Shown in pieces: positions 1 through 11,859 of a stretch of DNA of 64,000 nt. The DNA lies in NCBI RefSeq assembly GCF_964204645.1, contig NC_134036.1:6645600-6709599 (forward strand), in the 5' to 3' direction. Within the stretch, counting starts at the first letter, position 1. Every line of letters starts with the position of its first letter. The notes under the pieces were generated by a model, which saw only the letters and a program-made list of their open reading frames with translations, was not told the origin of the DNA and searched no databases. The position numbers and the translations under genes were made by a program. Source of the stretch: Tubulanus polymorphus. Lineage: Eukaryota; Nemertea; Palaeonemertea; Tubulaniformes; Tubulanidae.

Positions 1-1929
1 CATTTGGTTGAATTTTGTCGGAATTACAATACAACGAATTACGAATTACGAATCTTTCGATGGACCATAGAGGGAAATGAGTATTAACATAATTACTAAA
101 AAATAAAAACAGAACGCACTCACTCGCCATCTGTCGGTTGCCGGCAACACGTTTTGTAACCAGTTATATTGCATTTGTCATACAGTCGTCTCAATAATAT
201 TTTCATATATTTAGATGTTATTTTTATAGAAGCTTTTCATGAATATTAATGAATTAAGTTGAGCTAAAATCTACGAGAAAAATTTGAATGCTACATTTCT
301 AAAAACATTTTTTCGAGCATATCCAATGAATAAAAAACATCATTTTGTCTAGACCCGGGCTTAATGTCAAACCTACTAATATCTATCCGTAATTATCGGT
401 AAGTCCACGCGTAATCGCGATGGCATTGTGCGGTGTTCTGTGAACAATCGAAAAGCTTGGGAACTGCCATTCGTTTATACGCATATACAATCAGTCTGAT
501 TCACTCGATATTGCTGATGCCGATGACGATGACGTGCTCAAACTTTGCAATTAAAAATTACTTTCTAGCAGCTGATTATATATTCAACTTCGACCATGGA
601 CTCTAAAACGATAACTAAGTATGAAAGTCTGACCCTCAAAACTGTAAATACTATCAAAACTTTACGCGATAGAGTCCATTGTTTGGCGTAAAAGAAATCA
701 CCCAATTTTGGTTTTAGCAACACTACAATTCTGGACATTCCACTATTCAAATATTTTCCAAGCTTCAATGCTGTTATAGGGCGTATGCAAAAAAAACTCA
801 TATATAACGGATTCCAGGAAATTTCGATCATCTACATGATTTAAGTTTCATATAAGTTGCCAATTTACAGGGCAATCGATTCAACACACGTGAGACTCAG
901 CAAGACAAACGAATTAACTACGTAATTACGTTCAGACTATTAACACAAGAAAAACGAACAAAGTAAGTGTATACACACGGATAAACCTTAATCCTTAATC
1001 CCCCTGCGTAAAAGTTTTTTTTTTGTCCAGGACGGGATTACGAGCTAACGGAAAAAAACATGAATGCGAATCATGGAAATTACGTCCTAAATGACGGGAA
1101 AACCCATGGAAAAATTGTCATTATCTTAAGATTTGCAATCAAATTAGTCAGACAGCAAAAACCAGGAAATGTTTGTAAATTTCTCATTCGAATATGAAAG
1201 CCCATTATATATCCACTTGTTGATGATGATCATCCTTTTATGTTGATTTATTTTTAGTTGCTATATAATTGCATCTCCCAAAATTCAGTACCTCGGTTAA
1301 AATCCGTACCGTAAATATCATTTAACCAAACCTTACTCTATATCTTACAATCCCTTTCGGACTTTTTTCTTTAAACGAGATTTGCCTTTTCTCTGAAATC
1401 CTAGCATCATATTGCAAAATATGTATTTATTATCATCGTTTTGTACGATGTTGTAAAAAATGTATATTTCTTGGATAAACAAATGAATGAAATGCGTCCT
1501 CGTTAGGAAGCAAACAAAAGAAAACAACAGCCATCAGTCGCTTCCCGCAGCCAAATATCAATATAGGTTTCGATTTAAACCTAAAAAAAATCATAGGAGA
1601 GTAGTCCCTGTATATTTGTACTATACGATATCCCATTTTCTAAGACTAAGTCGCATATAGGCGCTTGAATAGTAATCTTTCACAGCGAGTGGGTCTAAGG
1701 TTTAACTGGAAAATGTTTTTTTCAAATCTTAGTATTTGCAAAAACAACAACACATCGATTTCGCAAAAATGTTCGAAACATTTCAACTGAAACTATTTCT
1801 AAAAATAGGTTTAATTTCCCCTGCCGTTTAACATCAGCACAACGAAATAACGAATTAACAGGGTTAGTTTCAAAAATTGAAAAGCGAACAGAGTGAGTGC
1901 AGTCGACATGTTAACTAGGCCCCTGACTT
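1..1929. other. AT-rich intergenic DNA, no gene seen
   Basis: Only short, unconvincing open frames occur on either strand. I see no recognisable protein domain, RNA gene or tandem array. The base composition is typical of invertebrate intergenic or intronic sequence. Confidence 0.6.
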
Positions 1930-2363
1930 TCATCGGGTGTGGAAGCCCACAGAACCTGCGTAGTAGGTGATTTGATTATTAGCTGAAAAGTAATCAACTA
2001 ATAGATGATGGATGATTCAATTAATGTAAGAAATGCCTCGTATAGAAATAAAGCTTATCAATTCACTAAATTATAAGCTGTTGAAAGCCTTACCAATTCG
2101 GAAATGACAGTCGTAACCTAGCTGACAAATCAAAAAAATCGAATTTCCGTACAGGGGGTGTCAGGAAGGATTTTATTTTTGCTTTACGCCTGCATAAACG
2201 TATACCCAGATTGTAGTCAGATGTAGATTGAAGTCACATCATGCCATGGCGTACAAAGGCGACCAGTTATACCTGGCTGCTTACCTGCGAGACCGTTCTC
2301 TTCGGCGAAGAAAATGAACAGCGACAGCAAAGCGATAACACAGAATCCTACGTTCAACATCAT
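1930..2363 (-). CDS. Candidate two-exon small secreted peptide
   Basis: Exon 1 (2285-2363) starts with two Met codons followed by a strongly hydrophobic stretch of about 18 residues (VIALLSLFIFF) and then AEENGLA, which has the shape of a signal peptide. It ends at a good donor (GTAAGC at 2279-2284). The nearest reasonable acceptor (ACTTTTCAG just above 1982) joins in phase to exon 2 (1930-1982), which reads ANNQITYYAG and stops after 17 residues. The predicted precursor is about 43 residues with a 302-bp intron. I recognise no family. The signal peptide and donor are seen directly; the exon pairing is inference and a different downstream exon is possible. A neuropeptide or other secreted peptide would fit. 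Confidence 0.33.
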
Positions 2364-3104
2364 GAAGACGTGATTATCATCCAACTAATGATACTCGAGT
2401 GCGTTACATGTATACAGCTAGGCGTTTAGATATCACTCATTTCACTTCCTTGTGCGCAGTTTGGTGATGATAAACGTTTGATTCTATTGTGACCAGTTCA
2501 TCCCAAACAACCCGAACAAATAGCTATCCATTCATCGGTTTAATTTTAGACGCATATATCATTTATTTAACCAACCGTATTCATTTATCAGACGCATCAT
2601 GTATGGAAACTTTATTACACAATAAAACATGACGTACGAATAAAAGGATCAACCATCCTTATTTCAAGTTGAAAAATTTGAATGTTAGTTCGAGCATCGA
2701 TGAAAACATGATATTGTTATCACCACGCTAATATTATGATTTTCTCGTATAAGAAAGATTTTCCGTCAATTCTGAACTGATTCTCCATGAAATTACAAGA
2801 ACCCGTTTCAAGCTCCTTAGATGTCACTAAAGGCATGTGGTAATTTTTGGTAGGTATCTTCATTCGTCCGCCTGGATTTCAGCTTGTTGCCCAAAACGGG
2901 CTAGTTGACGCTAATAGCTTGAAGTTTCTTTTGTTGCCAACTGTGACACTTTGTAAGTACCAACCGTTTGTGCTCAGGGGGCTATAATTTGGGTACCGCA
3001 ATTTCGAAAATACAGTCGAGACTCGGTAGTCGAATATTCCACTCGGCTGACTTTTCCGAACATAGAATCCGGCGAAAAACTGACATTCGACGCTAGCTCA
3101 CATT
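2364..3104. other. Intergenic, nothing recognised
   Basis: AT-rich sequence between the candidate secreted-peptide gene and the 3' end of the GPCR. I see no coding signal or repeat. Confidence 0.5.
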
Positions 3105-4232
3105 TTAAGCGGCCCCGAGACAAATAATGCCGGATTTTAGTTGCATTCGAAAGCGACGCCTCGAAGCGCAATAGATGACGAAATTGCAAGACGCAATCGA
3201 CATTCTCAAAACATCCTGAAAAGCGTTGAAAAGGACACCCGATTGGACTTTACCGATACTCCCATTGATAGTACGGATTAAATTTCCAACATTAGCTTTG
3301 ATAAAGAACGACTTTTTAACCAGGTACAAACAGGAAATGAGAATTAACGTCAGAGTTAAACTACGGTCACTGCTGCTGCTGCTGCTGCTGTTAGAAGTTT
3401 GATTATTTGTAGACATGGTTTTTCTCGCTGCTCCTGCGCGCCTCAACGTGAAAATCAATCGAATAGTCATTAGGACCACTATCACTGTCGGGATTATAGT
3501 AAATAAAGGAGCGCGGACAAAAACTTCATAGTATCTCAAATATACGTTTTTAAGGGCGAACTTCGTAAATTTCAGAGTCCATCTCTCGTGTCCGGTGCAC
3601 GGATTTCGCGAACGACGACTTTTGTATTTGAACACGTTTTTGCTTTGGTTTGTGACGGTGACGACGACGCTTAGAATCACGTAGATATAACTTCTCTTTA
3701 TTGTTATGATTCTGACAGCTCTCAAAGGCCAACAAACGACGATATATCTGTCTATAGCTATCAACAACGTTATCAGGTCGGCGATACCGGTGAACGTGAA
3801 TTGAAAGTTTCTAGTGTACGAATACACGCGCTTCATAACGTGATTTATTTCAGCGGTCATGTCCATTAACAGCGTATGACTGTAGAGTCCATTCTGAAAG
3901 TCAAATACGACGTACGTTAAACAAGTGAACGTGTCCGCAACAGCCAAACATCTCAAATAAAATATACTAGTGTTGTTCGAACGTTCTTTATTAAGAATAA
4001 TGAAAGACAGTAAATTAGCGCCGAAACCGAAAATAGCAATAGCGAAAACGACGTAATTTGTGATCTGTAGATACAGATTCACGTGAACCGGTTTGTAATC
4101 GGCGTGATGGATGTATTTACACCGCGGATGAGGTTTAAACCCCGCCTTCTCAGTGGTGGTCGTCGGGTTCGATCCGTTGAAGGGATATCCGGTGACTGTG
4201 ACTGATTTACTATCCATGATGATAATGATCAC
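3105..4232 (-). CDS. Rhodopsin-class (class A) GPCR, probably peptide receptor
   Basis: This is an intronless 375-residue frame with seven-helix character. TM1 carries the conserved Asn in GANLLSF (N73). TM2 has LAVAD (96-100). TM3 ends in DRY (161-163), followed by VVCWPL. TM7 ends NFVIY (350-354), a variant of NPxxY, followed by a basic helix-8 stretch (SRRRFR). The N-terminus has an NGS glycosylation site near residue 19. The start could be Met1 or Met6 (MDSKS). The best family fit is the expanded invertebrate FMRFamide/peptide-receptor-like group; the ligand is not inferable. Oddities: no clear TM3 Cys for the usual disulfide, no Trp in TM4, and a short polyserine run (282-288) in intracellular loop 3 encoded by a CTG/CAG triplet run. 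It should act at the plasma membrane. Confidence 0.85.
   Translation of the reverse strand: MIIIIMDSKSVTVTGYPFNGSNPTTTTEKAGFKPHPRCKYIHHADYKPVHVNLYLQITNYVVFAIAIFGFGANLLSFIILNKERSNNTSIFYLRCLAVADTFTCLTYVVFDFQNGLYSHTLLMDMTAEINHVMKRVYSYTRNFQFTFTGIADLITLLIAIDRYIVVCWPLRAVRIITIKRSYIYVILSVVVTVTNQSKNVFKYKSRRSRNPCTGHERWTLKFTKFALKNVYLRYYEVFVRAPLFTIIPTVIVVLMTIRLIFTLRRAGAARKTMSTNNQTSNSSSSSSSDRSLTLTLILISCLYLVKKSFFIKANVGNLIRTINGSIGKVQSGVLFNAFQDVLRMSIASCNFVIYCASRRRFRMQLKSGIICLGAA
3367..3391. repeat. CTG/CAG triplet microsatellite inside the GPCR
   Basis: About seven CTG triplets on the plus strand are read as AGC serine codons on the minus strand. They lie in the predicted third intracellular loop, so length changes would stay in frame. 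Confidence 0.8.
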
Positions 4233-6774
4233 ACGAAGTCGATGAAACGCCGCCGAATAAGTATTACTGAAACGCGTCGAATCCGGTGAAATTGCGAATT
4301 TGACACCTAATTAGGTACGAGATACTTTTTTTTCGAATGGGTTAGTTACGAACTGGCGCGATTAAATGCGTCGAAAATCGATGGGTAAAAAAACTGCAGT
4401 TTCAACATCTAATATTCAACGTCTAACATCGTATTCTCCACGCATCAATAATTCGGATTACATGTAGTTACGAATTCGGTGCGAAGAAAAACAACGAAGA
4501 AATCATTTCCTTTGTTCCACTAGGAATTCTTTTCGGCGAAAACGTAATACTTACTGTCAACAACTTAGAACTTGATGACACTAACGAACTCTCCACGGAC
4601 ACTGAAGTTTCACACCGTGTGCCCATACTAAAACTGTCGACAGAAAATATCAAGAATATTGTACGATTCGTTGAGCGGAAAGTCAGATACAGCGTGATAG
4701 GTAAAAACGCGCTGCGCTAAAAAACACTGGACTTGCTGTTCGGGAGGATTCATCACCCGAAAACGCAAATCTTGTCAACCGCGCTAGTTAACTCTCGGCC
4801 GTATACATCGTTGGACCATTAACGGAAAGGTATTTGGGAATTTGCCTGATGGACAAAAACAAAAAGATTGAATTAAAAATCATTTGATTCAGACGATAGT
4901 ATAAAAAAAACGATAGCTGGGGGTTTAGAAAACTTGCAGTGTATGTCAAGATATTTTGTAAACTTATAATTCCATGTATTTGGGCATACTTTTGTTTTTG
5001 TGCTAAAAAAATTATGTATAATCTGCAGCAATAAAGAATTATCTAATCTAATCCTATTTAGCCGGTCATGTGTTGAAAAAGTTCCGGTGTTGAATAGTTG
5101 AATAGACGGACCTGAGTGCGCTACTTAGAGGCCTGATGTTCCATATTATGAGCCACGTTACCAGGCGGCTCTATGTGAAATAGAAATCTACTTCGTACAC
5201 CCAAGGGGACATATTATGACCCATGGCCAGAACGTAGCTTGGACGTTTTCTATCGTCAAATTGGGGTCATATATGGAACTATAGACTTCAGGATGCGCTT
5301 TGTCAGATTATGAAGTTACCTAGTTATTTAGGTAGGTATACTCGAAACTGATGATGAAGCAAGCCATGTGACGAATCTAACCCATCCCCAAAAACAATGT
5401 CAATGTGGGATAACATCCAAAACTGATATTGATTTGTAGTCGAATGGCACTCTTCAATCTCATGGCCGTAGGAACAGAGGGCAGGGGTAATATCTGGCCT
5501 ACCAAAATAATTTTTAGATGTGATTTTCAAAACCGCGAAATCACCGCAATACTAATGTCATGATTGAAAGATTGTTTGAATAAACAGGAATCGAACCAAA
5601 TTTCCTAATTATGTACTTCGATTTGAACAAAAAATTCTATAAATTCGACCGCCGATCACACGACTATATCCGTACCTCGATTACCGATTTCAAAATCAAA
5701 CCCCTGTTTCACTCCCGGCAGCCGTGGTGGGTTTGTCAGGGACACTCGATGAAAATATAATCAAACGAAATTTACCAACCAAATAAATAACTGGGTCAAT
5801 CCCTATTTTGAGATAGAAAAAAAACTGTCAACAGGTCTACAGGTAGGGATGGGCCTAGTGGAAAGTAAAATTTACACGTCCATTGACAAGTAAACGGCCA
5901 ACTCTTTCTTCTCATCAAAGAGCAGCTACCGTACGCATGTGAGCTGTCAAATAGATGCTAAGATTACACACATGTTCCATCACGACCCACTTCAGTCGAC
6001 ACACAAGACACACAAAACATGCAGCTCATTTGCACAGTTCTCAGGTCCGTGGGCCCTCTTTTTCTGACACTTGAACATTCTAAGATAGCCCGCTGTTAAC
6101 TCATAAGATGTAAAAGTGCAAATAGCCATCAGGATAGCGTTAAAATTGCATTTTGAAGTTTTTCAACAGTTCGTGTAAGGTATCTGAACTTCATCGAATC
6201 GCCGAAATACCGGATGATCAAAGCACCCATTTGATCGGGACAGAACCTGTTCAATCACTTAGTAGAGCCAAATGATTGCAAAAAAAATATGCAGTTAAAT
6301 ACATTGATTAACGAAATCTATTGACGGGACATTTTCAACGCTATTGTGACGATGCGGCCATCCCATCGCCACGTGTATACGCATAATATGTGTAAAAGTT
6401 AATTTTCATCCTAGTATAATTGTTGTTCATATTTATAAATCGAATCGATTATGAAATTATGCAGCGATGAGTCATTCAGTTGGCTAACACACAACTAGAA
6501 TATCCAGATATCAATTAAGTCGGTTCATTTGAAATTACCAAATATGGTCAGAATCTGAATATCATCCTCAACGCGGATGATACGTTGAGATATGAATAGG
6601 TTCGAATTTTGAAAAAAAAGAGCTTGGTAGAGTTGGTTGAAGAGCTTTTGTCGTGCTTTACCAGAGCGATGGAGAATTTTGAATGTTTAAGGAGGGTTGA
6701 GACAAGCTCTCCGGTGAAGAATTATATAGGACTACTTGTAAACTGCAGTAAAAGAAGATTAAAGATTGAACGAG
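4233..6774. other. Intergenic DNA up to the first assembly gap
   Basis: About 2.5 kb with only short unsupported frames. No domain, tRNA or tandem array is evident. The GPCR promoter presumably lies at the left edge of this stretch, but I cannot point to a TATA box. Confidence 0.5.
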
Positions 6775-6974
6775 NNNNNNNNNNNNNNNNNNNNNNNNNN
6801 NNNNNNNNNNNNNNNNNNNNNNNNNNNNNNNNNNNNNNNNNNNNNNNNNNNNNNNNNNNNNNNNNNNNNNNNNNNNNNNNNNNNNNNNNNNNNNNNNNNN
6901 NNNNNNNNNNNNNNNNNNNNNNNNNNNNNNNNNNNNNNNNNNNNNNNNNNNNNNNNNNNNNNNNNNNNNNNNNN
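6775..6974. other. Assembly gap (200 N)
   Basis: Exactly 200 unknown bases, the size usually used for a gap of unspecified length. It falls at the abrupt switch from AT-rich unique DNA to GC-rich satellite, so the true array may be longer. Confidence 0.99.
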
Positions 6975-8191
6975 CGCGCGCGCAGGCAGGCCCGCCCGCC
7001 GCCGCCGCCCTCGGGCCGCCTCTCTACTACCGATCGATCGATCGATCGATCGAGAACCTCCGCGGGCGACGCCGGCGCACGTTCCGGCGAAGAACCGAAG
7101 CTCCGACGGCGGACCGCTCGTCGCGCGACGAAGGCCCGAGTCGGACTCGGCCCTTTCATCACGCACCACGTACGTTCGACCGAGCCTTCTCTCTCCGATT
7201 GTTACGACTTATTTCTAGACGGCGTACCGACGGCAACTGCCAGGCAACGCCAGCGCACACTCCGCTTTAGCGGAGACCGATAACGTTACCGGGCGACTAA
7301 CTGCGGTAACGCGGGCGCCGACCGTAACCCGGCGCGCGGAGACCGCCGTCGCTTCTTACGCGTTCCGCCTGAGCGGAGACCGATAACGTTACCGGGCGAC
7401 CAACTCCGGTAACGCGGGCGCCGACCGTAACCCGACGCGCAGAGACCATCACTTCTTACGCACGCACGCACGCGGCCCGCCTGAGCGGAGACCGATAACG
7501 TTACCGGGCGACCAACTCCGGTAACGCGGGCGCCGACCGTAGCCCGGCGCGCAGAGACCGTCGTCACTTCTTACGCACGCACGCGGCCCGCCTGAGCGGA
7601 GACCGATAACGTTACCGGGCGACCAACTCCGGTATCGCGGGCGCCGACCGTAACCCGACGCGCAGAGACCATCACTTCTTACGCACGCACGCGGTCCGCC
7701 TGAGCGGAGACCGATAACGTTACCGGGCGACCAACTCCGGTAACGCGGGCGCCGACCGTAGCCCGGCGCGCGGAGACCGTCGTCACTTCTTACGCACGCG
7801 GCCCGCCCGAGCGGAGACCGATAACGTTACCGGGCGACCAACTCCGGTAACGCGGGCGCCGACCGTAGCCCGGCGCGCGGAGACCGTCGTCACTTCTTAC
7901 GCACGCGGCCCGCCTGAGCGGAGACCGATAACGTTACCGGGCGACCAACTCCGGTATCGCGGGCGCCGACCGTAACCCGACGCGCAGAGACCGTCGTCAC
8001 TTCTTACGCACGCACGCGGTCCGCCTGAGCGGAGACCGATAACGTTACCGGGCGACCAACTCCGGTAACGCGGGCGCCGACCGTAACCCGACGCGCAGAG
8101 ACCATCACTTCTTACGCACGCACGCGGTCCGCCCGAGCGGAGACCGATAACGTTACCGGGCGACTAACTCCGGTAACGCGGGCGCCGACCG

Positions 8192-8660
8192 TAACCGAGC
8201 ACTACCGACCCTTCTAGCGTCAATTCGCCGCGACCGCAGCCGCTACCGTTACTGTTACGACTTATTTCTAGACACCATCGACCTACCGACTCGGGCGGGA
8301 GGGCGGGCGGGCCTCGTTCGTGCCGCCTCCGGCCGGCCGGCCGCGCCGCCGCCTTCGACCGACCGACTGGTCGCCCGTTCACTATCCCTACACATATAGC
8401 GACCTGGCCTATTTCCGTTCTCGTCCGAGCCTCGGATACTCGGAGCTCTACACTCCCACTTAGAGTCTGGACTCTGTCGTTTTTCGGAAATCTACTCTAC
8501 TCGCTTGCCGACCACGCGCGCGCGCGCAGGCAGGCAGGCAGGCCCGACGGCCCGAGTCGGACTCGGCCCTTCGTCGCGCACCACGTTCGTTCGACCGACC
8601 CTTCTCCGATTGTTACGACTTATTTCTAGACGGCGTACCGACGGCAACTGCCAGGCAACG
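8192..8660. repeat. Satellite A spacer module, copy 1
   Basis: A roughly 470-bp non-minisatellite segment that starts TAACCGAGCACTACCG, contains CCCTACACATATAGCG, and ends in a CG/CAGG microsatellite followed by CGAGTCGGACTCGG. It is nearly identical to the copy at 9281, apart from microsatellite length and a few substitutions. Confidence 0.85.
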
Positions 8661-9280
8661 CCAGCGCACACTCCGCCTGAGCGGAGACCGATAACGTTAC
8701 CGGGCGACCAACTCCGGTAACGCGGGCGCCGACCGTAGCCCGGCGCGCAGAGACCGTCGTCACTTCTTACGCACGCACGCGGCCCGCCTGAGCGGAGACC
8801 GATAACGTTACCGGGCGACCAACTCCGGTATCGCGGGCGCCGACCGTAGCCCGGCGCGCAGAGACCGTCGTCACTTCTTACGCACGCACGCGGCCCGCCT
8901 GAGCGGAGACCGATAACGTTACCGGGCGACCAACTCCGGTATCGCGGGCGCCGACCGTAACCCGGCGCGCAGAGACCGTCGTCACTTCTTACGCACGCGG
9001 CCCGCCTGAGCGGAGACCGATAACGTTACCGGGCGACCAACTCCGGTATCGCGGGCGCCGACCGTAACCCGACGCGCAGAGACCATCACTTCTTACGCGC
9101 GCACGCGGTCCGCCTGAGCGGAGACCGATAACGTTACCGGGCGACCAACTCCGGTATCGCGGGCGCCGACCGTAACCCGACGCGCAGAGACCATCACTTC
9201 TTACGCGCGCACGCGGTCCGCCTGAGCGGAGACCGATAACGTTAACGGGCGACCAACTCCGGTAACGCGGGCGCCGACCG

Positions 9281-9611
9281 TAACCGAGCACTACCGACCC
9301 TTCTAGCGTCAATTCGCCGCGACCGCAGCCGCTACCGTTACTGTTACGACTTATTTCTAGACACCATCGACCTACCGACTCGGGCGGGCGGGCCTCGTTC
9401 GTGCGGCCTCCGGCCGGCCGGCCGCGCCGCCGCCTTCGACCGACCGACTGGTCGCCCGTTCACTATCCCTACACATATAGCGACCTGGCCTATTTCCGTT
9501 CTCGTCCGAGCCTCGGATACTCGGAGCTCTACACTCCCACTTAGAGTCTGGACTCTGTCGTTTTTCGGAAATCTACTCTACTCGCTTGCCGACCGCGCGC
9601 GCGCGCGCGCG

Positions 9612-9647
<36 letters not shown>

Positions 9648-9755
9648 CCCGACGGCCCGAGTCGGACTCGGCCCTTCGTCGCGCACCACGTTCGTTCGAC
9701 CGACCCTTCTCCGATTGTTACGACTTATTTCTAGACGGCGTACCGACGGCAACTG
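9281..9755. repeat. Satellite A spacer module, copy 2
   Basis: Second copy of the spacer, 1089 bp downstream of the first. Its CG and CAGG tracts (9593-9648) are longer than in copy 1, which indicates replication slippage after duplication. Confidence 0.85.
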
Positions 9756-10100
9756 CCAGGCAACGCCAGCGCACACTCCGCCCGAGCGGAGACCGATAAC
9801 GTTACCGGGCGACCAACTCCGGTAACGCGCGGGCGCCGACCGTAGCCCGGCGCGCGGAGACCGTCGTCACTTCTTACGCACGCGGCCCGCCTGAGCGGAG
9901 ACCGATAGATAACGTTACCGGGCGACCAACTCCGGTATCGCGGGCGCCGACCGTAACCCGACGCGCGGAGACCGCCGTCGCTTCTTACGCACGCACGCGG
10001 CCCGCCTGAGCGGAGACCGATAACGTTACCGGGCGACCAACTCCGGTAACGCGGGCGCCGACCGTAACCCGACGCGCGGAGACCGCCGTCGCTTCTTACG

Positions 10101-11859
10101 CAAGAACCAAGCAAGAATTTCCCCCGTGAAATGTGCAGCAAGGCTTCCATGCAAAGAAGTCGCTAGGTTCACCATAGCAGGAGCCACAGTGGCGGACAGC
10201 CATTCAAGTGTACACTTCGCAAGAATACATACGTGCGGTGAAGCACCTAACGAACAAACATTACACACATGGTGCTTATGATAATGCTAATGAAGAAAGA
10301 GCAAGTCATTGGACTTGTTATAGTAAATTCGAGCCAGGGGAATAGGTACATGATCGTGGGGGTAGAAGTGAACATAGTCGTCGTTTCGCTGGACGCAACA
10401 CGCTGCTGCATGGACGAGCATTCGTCACGCAGTTTTTTTTTGCTTAAAACTACGGCGTGGAACAGCAACACCGGTAGAAATCTTTCGTAGTGACTCTACG
10501 AGCTGAAATGTCGCTGCCGCAGATTGCGCAAACATACGGGCAAGCGAGGCTTTCCGTAGGTTTTAGCTTTATATCGGACTTAACTGGGCGTAATTTTAGG
10601 AATATACTTAATAAATTCAGTTACATCATTTAATCCCATTAAATGAAGTTTTGTTAACTGCTTTTTAAAAAGCATTGTATCCAGTTCCAGGTCCAAGCTT
10701 TTTTAACCTCTTAATGAGAGGGCAGCCTTCAGAACATACTTCAACTTTTTCTCAGAACTGCTTTCATTCTGCATTCGGACAATGATTAAATATAAAGCTA
10801 GCAATCGACAAAGAGAATTTCCCTTTAACAGGAATAGATACAGCACACGAAATAAAAGTGGCACCTGGAAAGAATAAATGAAGCCTCGTTTTTCAAATAT
10901 AATACACAGCATAGTTCACCGAAGCGTCATACAAAATACAGTAAATTAGACTCGAATGGCTCCGTACAAACTAAGAAAGAGTTGATATAAAAAGGTCAGA
11001 CAGTATCAAACTTCAGAATATTAAGTAACATATTGCACACCAAAAAGATAGTGTTAAGTAATTAGTTAAATGGTTTTCATGTTATCCCCTACTCCTACGT
11101 CTGATATCTGGGTCGTTTTCGTTACGGCGCATTATTTCTTTGAAGGACAATGGATACTACATTTTTTTAACCCTCAACCCAAGATATTTATATATCGTAA
11201 AGCCCAATGACGTAGTGGTGTCATAATGGCATACTCACCATCAATGCAGATAAAATTGATAGAGGCAGGCCATAACCTGGACTTGTTTTGAAACAACGGG
11301 GAAAATCTCTGTTTAGTTTCGTTTAGTTTATTGGTCATATATGCATTAATCATGAACAGACAAACTTACAACTAGGTTACATATACATAGAATATATGTT
11401 CGCGTCTAGTGAACGACGAACGACCGGTATGATTGAGTATTTACGGGTTTATTACAAACGTTATTTAAATATGTAGTACAGTATAAACGGTAAGCACAAA
11501 AGTCGTCGTACCATCGGCGGTCGGTCGCTGCGTCTACGTGGTTGCAGCGGCACCCTGAAAAGAACGTACGACGGGAACGTTAAGCTAGCTGTCGTGCCGT
11601 CGGCGGCTTTCTACGGCGAGCGACGCGAACGACGAAGCTTACCTTGAATTCGGATTGTCAGCCGATCTGCTGTCATTGATCGTAGGCGGCGTCCGCCGTT
11701 TTCAGGGAATGCGCCAGGTGTTTCGCTAGCGCCTGCTGAATATCTCACGCCATACTGCGTTGAGACACTTGGACATAAGCTGAAAGCGTGAAAGAGGAGA
11801 CGTTATAGGCGGCGGCGGCGGCGGCGGCGGTCTACTCCGGTCGGCCGCGGGTTACTTAC
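10101..11859. other. Unique intergenic DNA, no gene recognised
   Basis: Satellite A ends near 10100. The rest is mostly AT-rich with short frames. From about 11480 the sequence becomes CpG-rich, with a (GGC)n run at about 11811-11830, and leads into the decayed recombinase gene. Downstream exons of that minus-strand gene could lie here, but I could not identify any. Confidence 0.45.

Larger units (their letters stand above)
6975..10100. repeat. GC-rich satellite A, about 108-bp units in higher-order modules
   Basis: About 18 units of 106-112 bp share a core reading GATAACGTTACCGGGCG. They occur as blocks of about nine (7270-8200), six (8680-9290) and three (9790-10100). Blocks are separated by a unique-looking spacer (8192-8660 and 9281-9755) repeated at a distance of 1089 bp and containing a (CG)n(CAGG)n microsatellite. 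A truncated spacer module also follows the gap at 6975. The open frames crossing it vary with unit length and are not treated as genes. The right edge is sharp at about 10100. Confidence 0.93.

Noticed and set aside
5580-5600. Reverse-strand GGTTCGATTCC resembling a tRNA B box
   Set aside because: No A box or stems around it.
6609-7283. Long frames spanning the first N gap
   Set aside because: They depend on 200 unknown bases and on satellite sequence.
10026-10268. Open frames across the right edge of satellite A
   Set aside because: No domain and no conservation cue; they begin inside satellite sequence.
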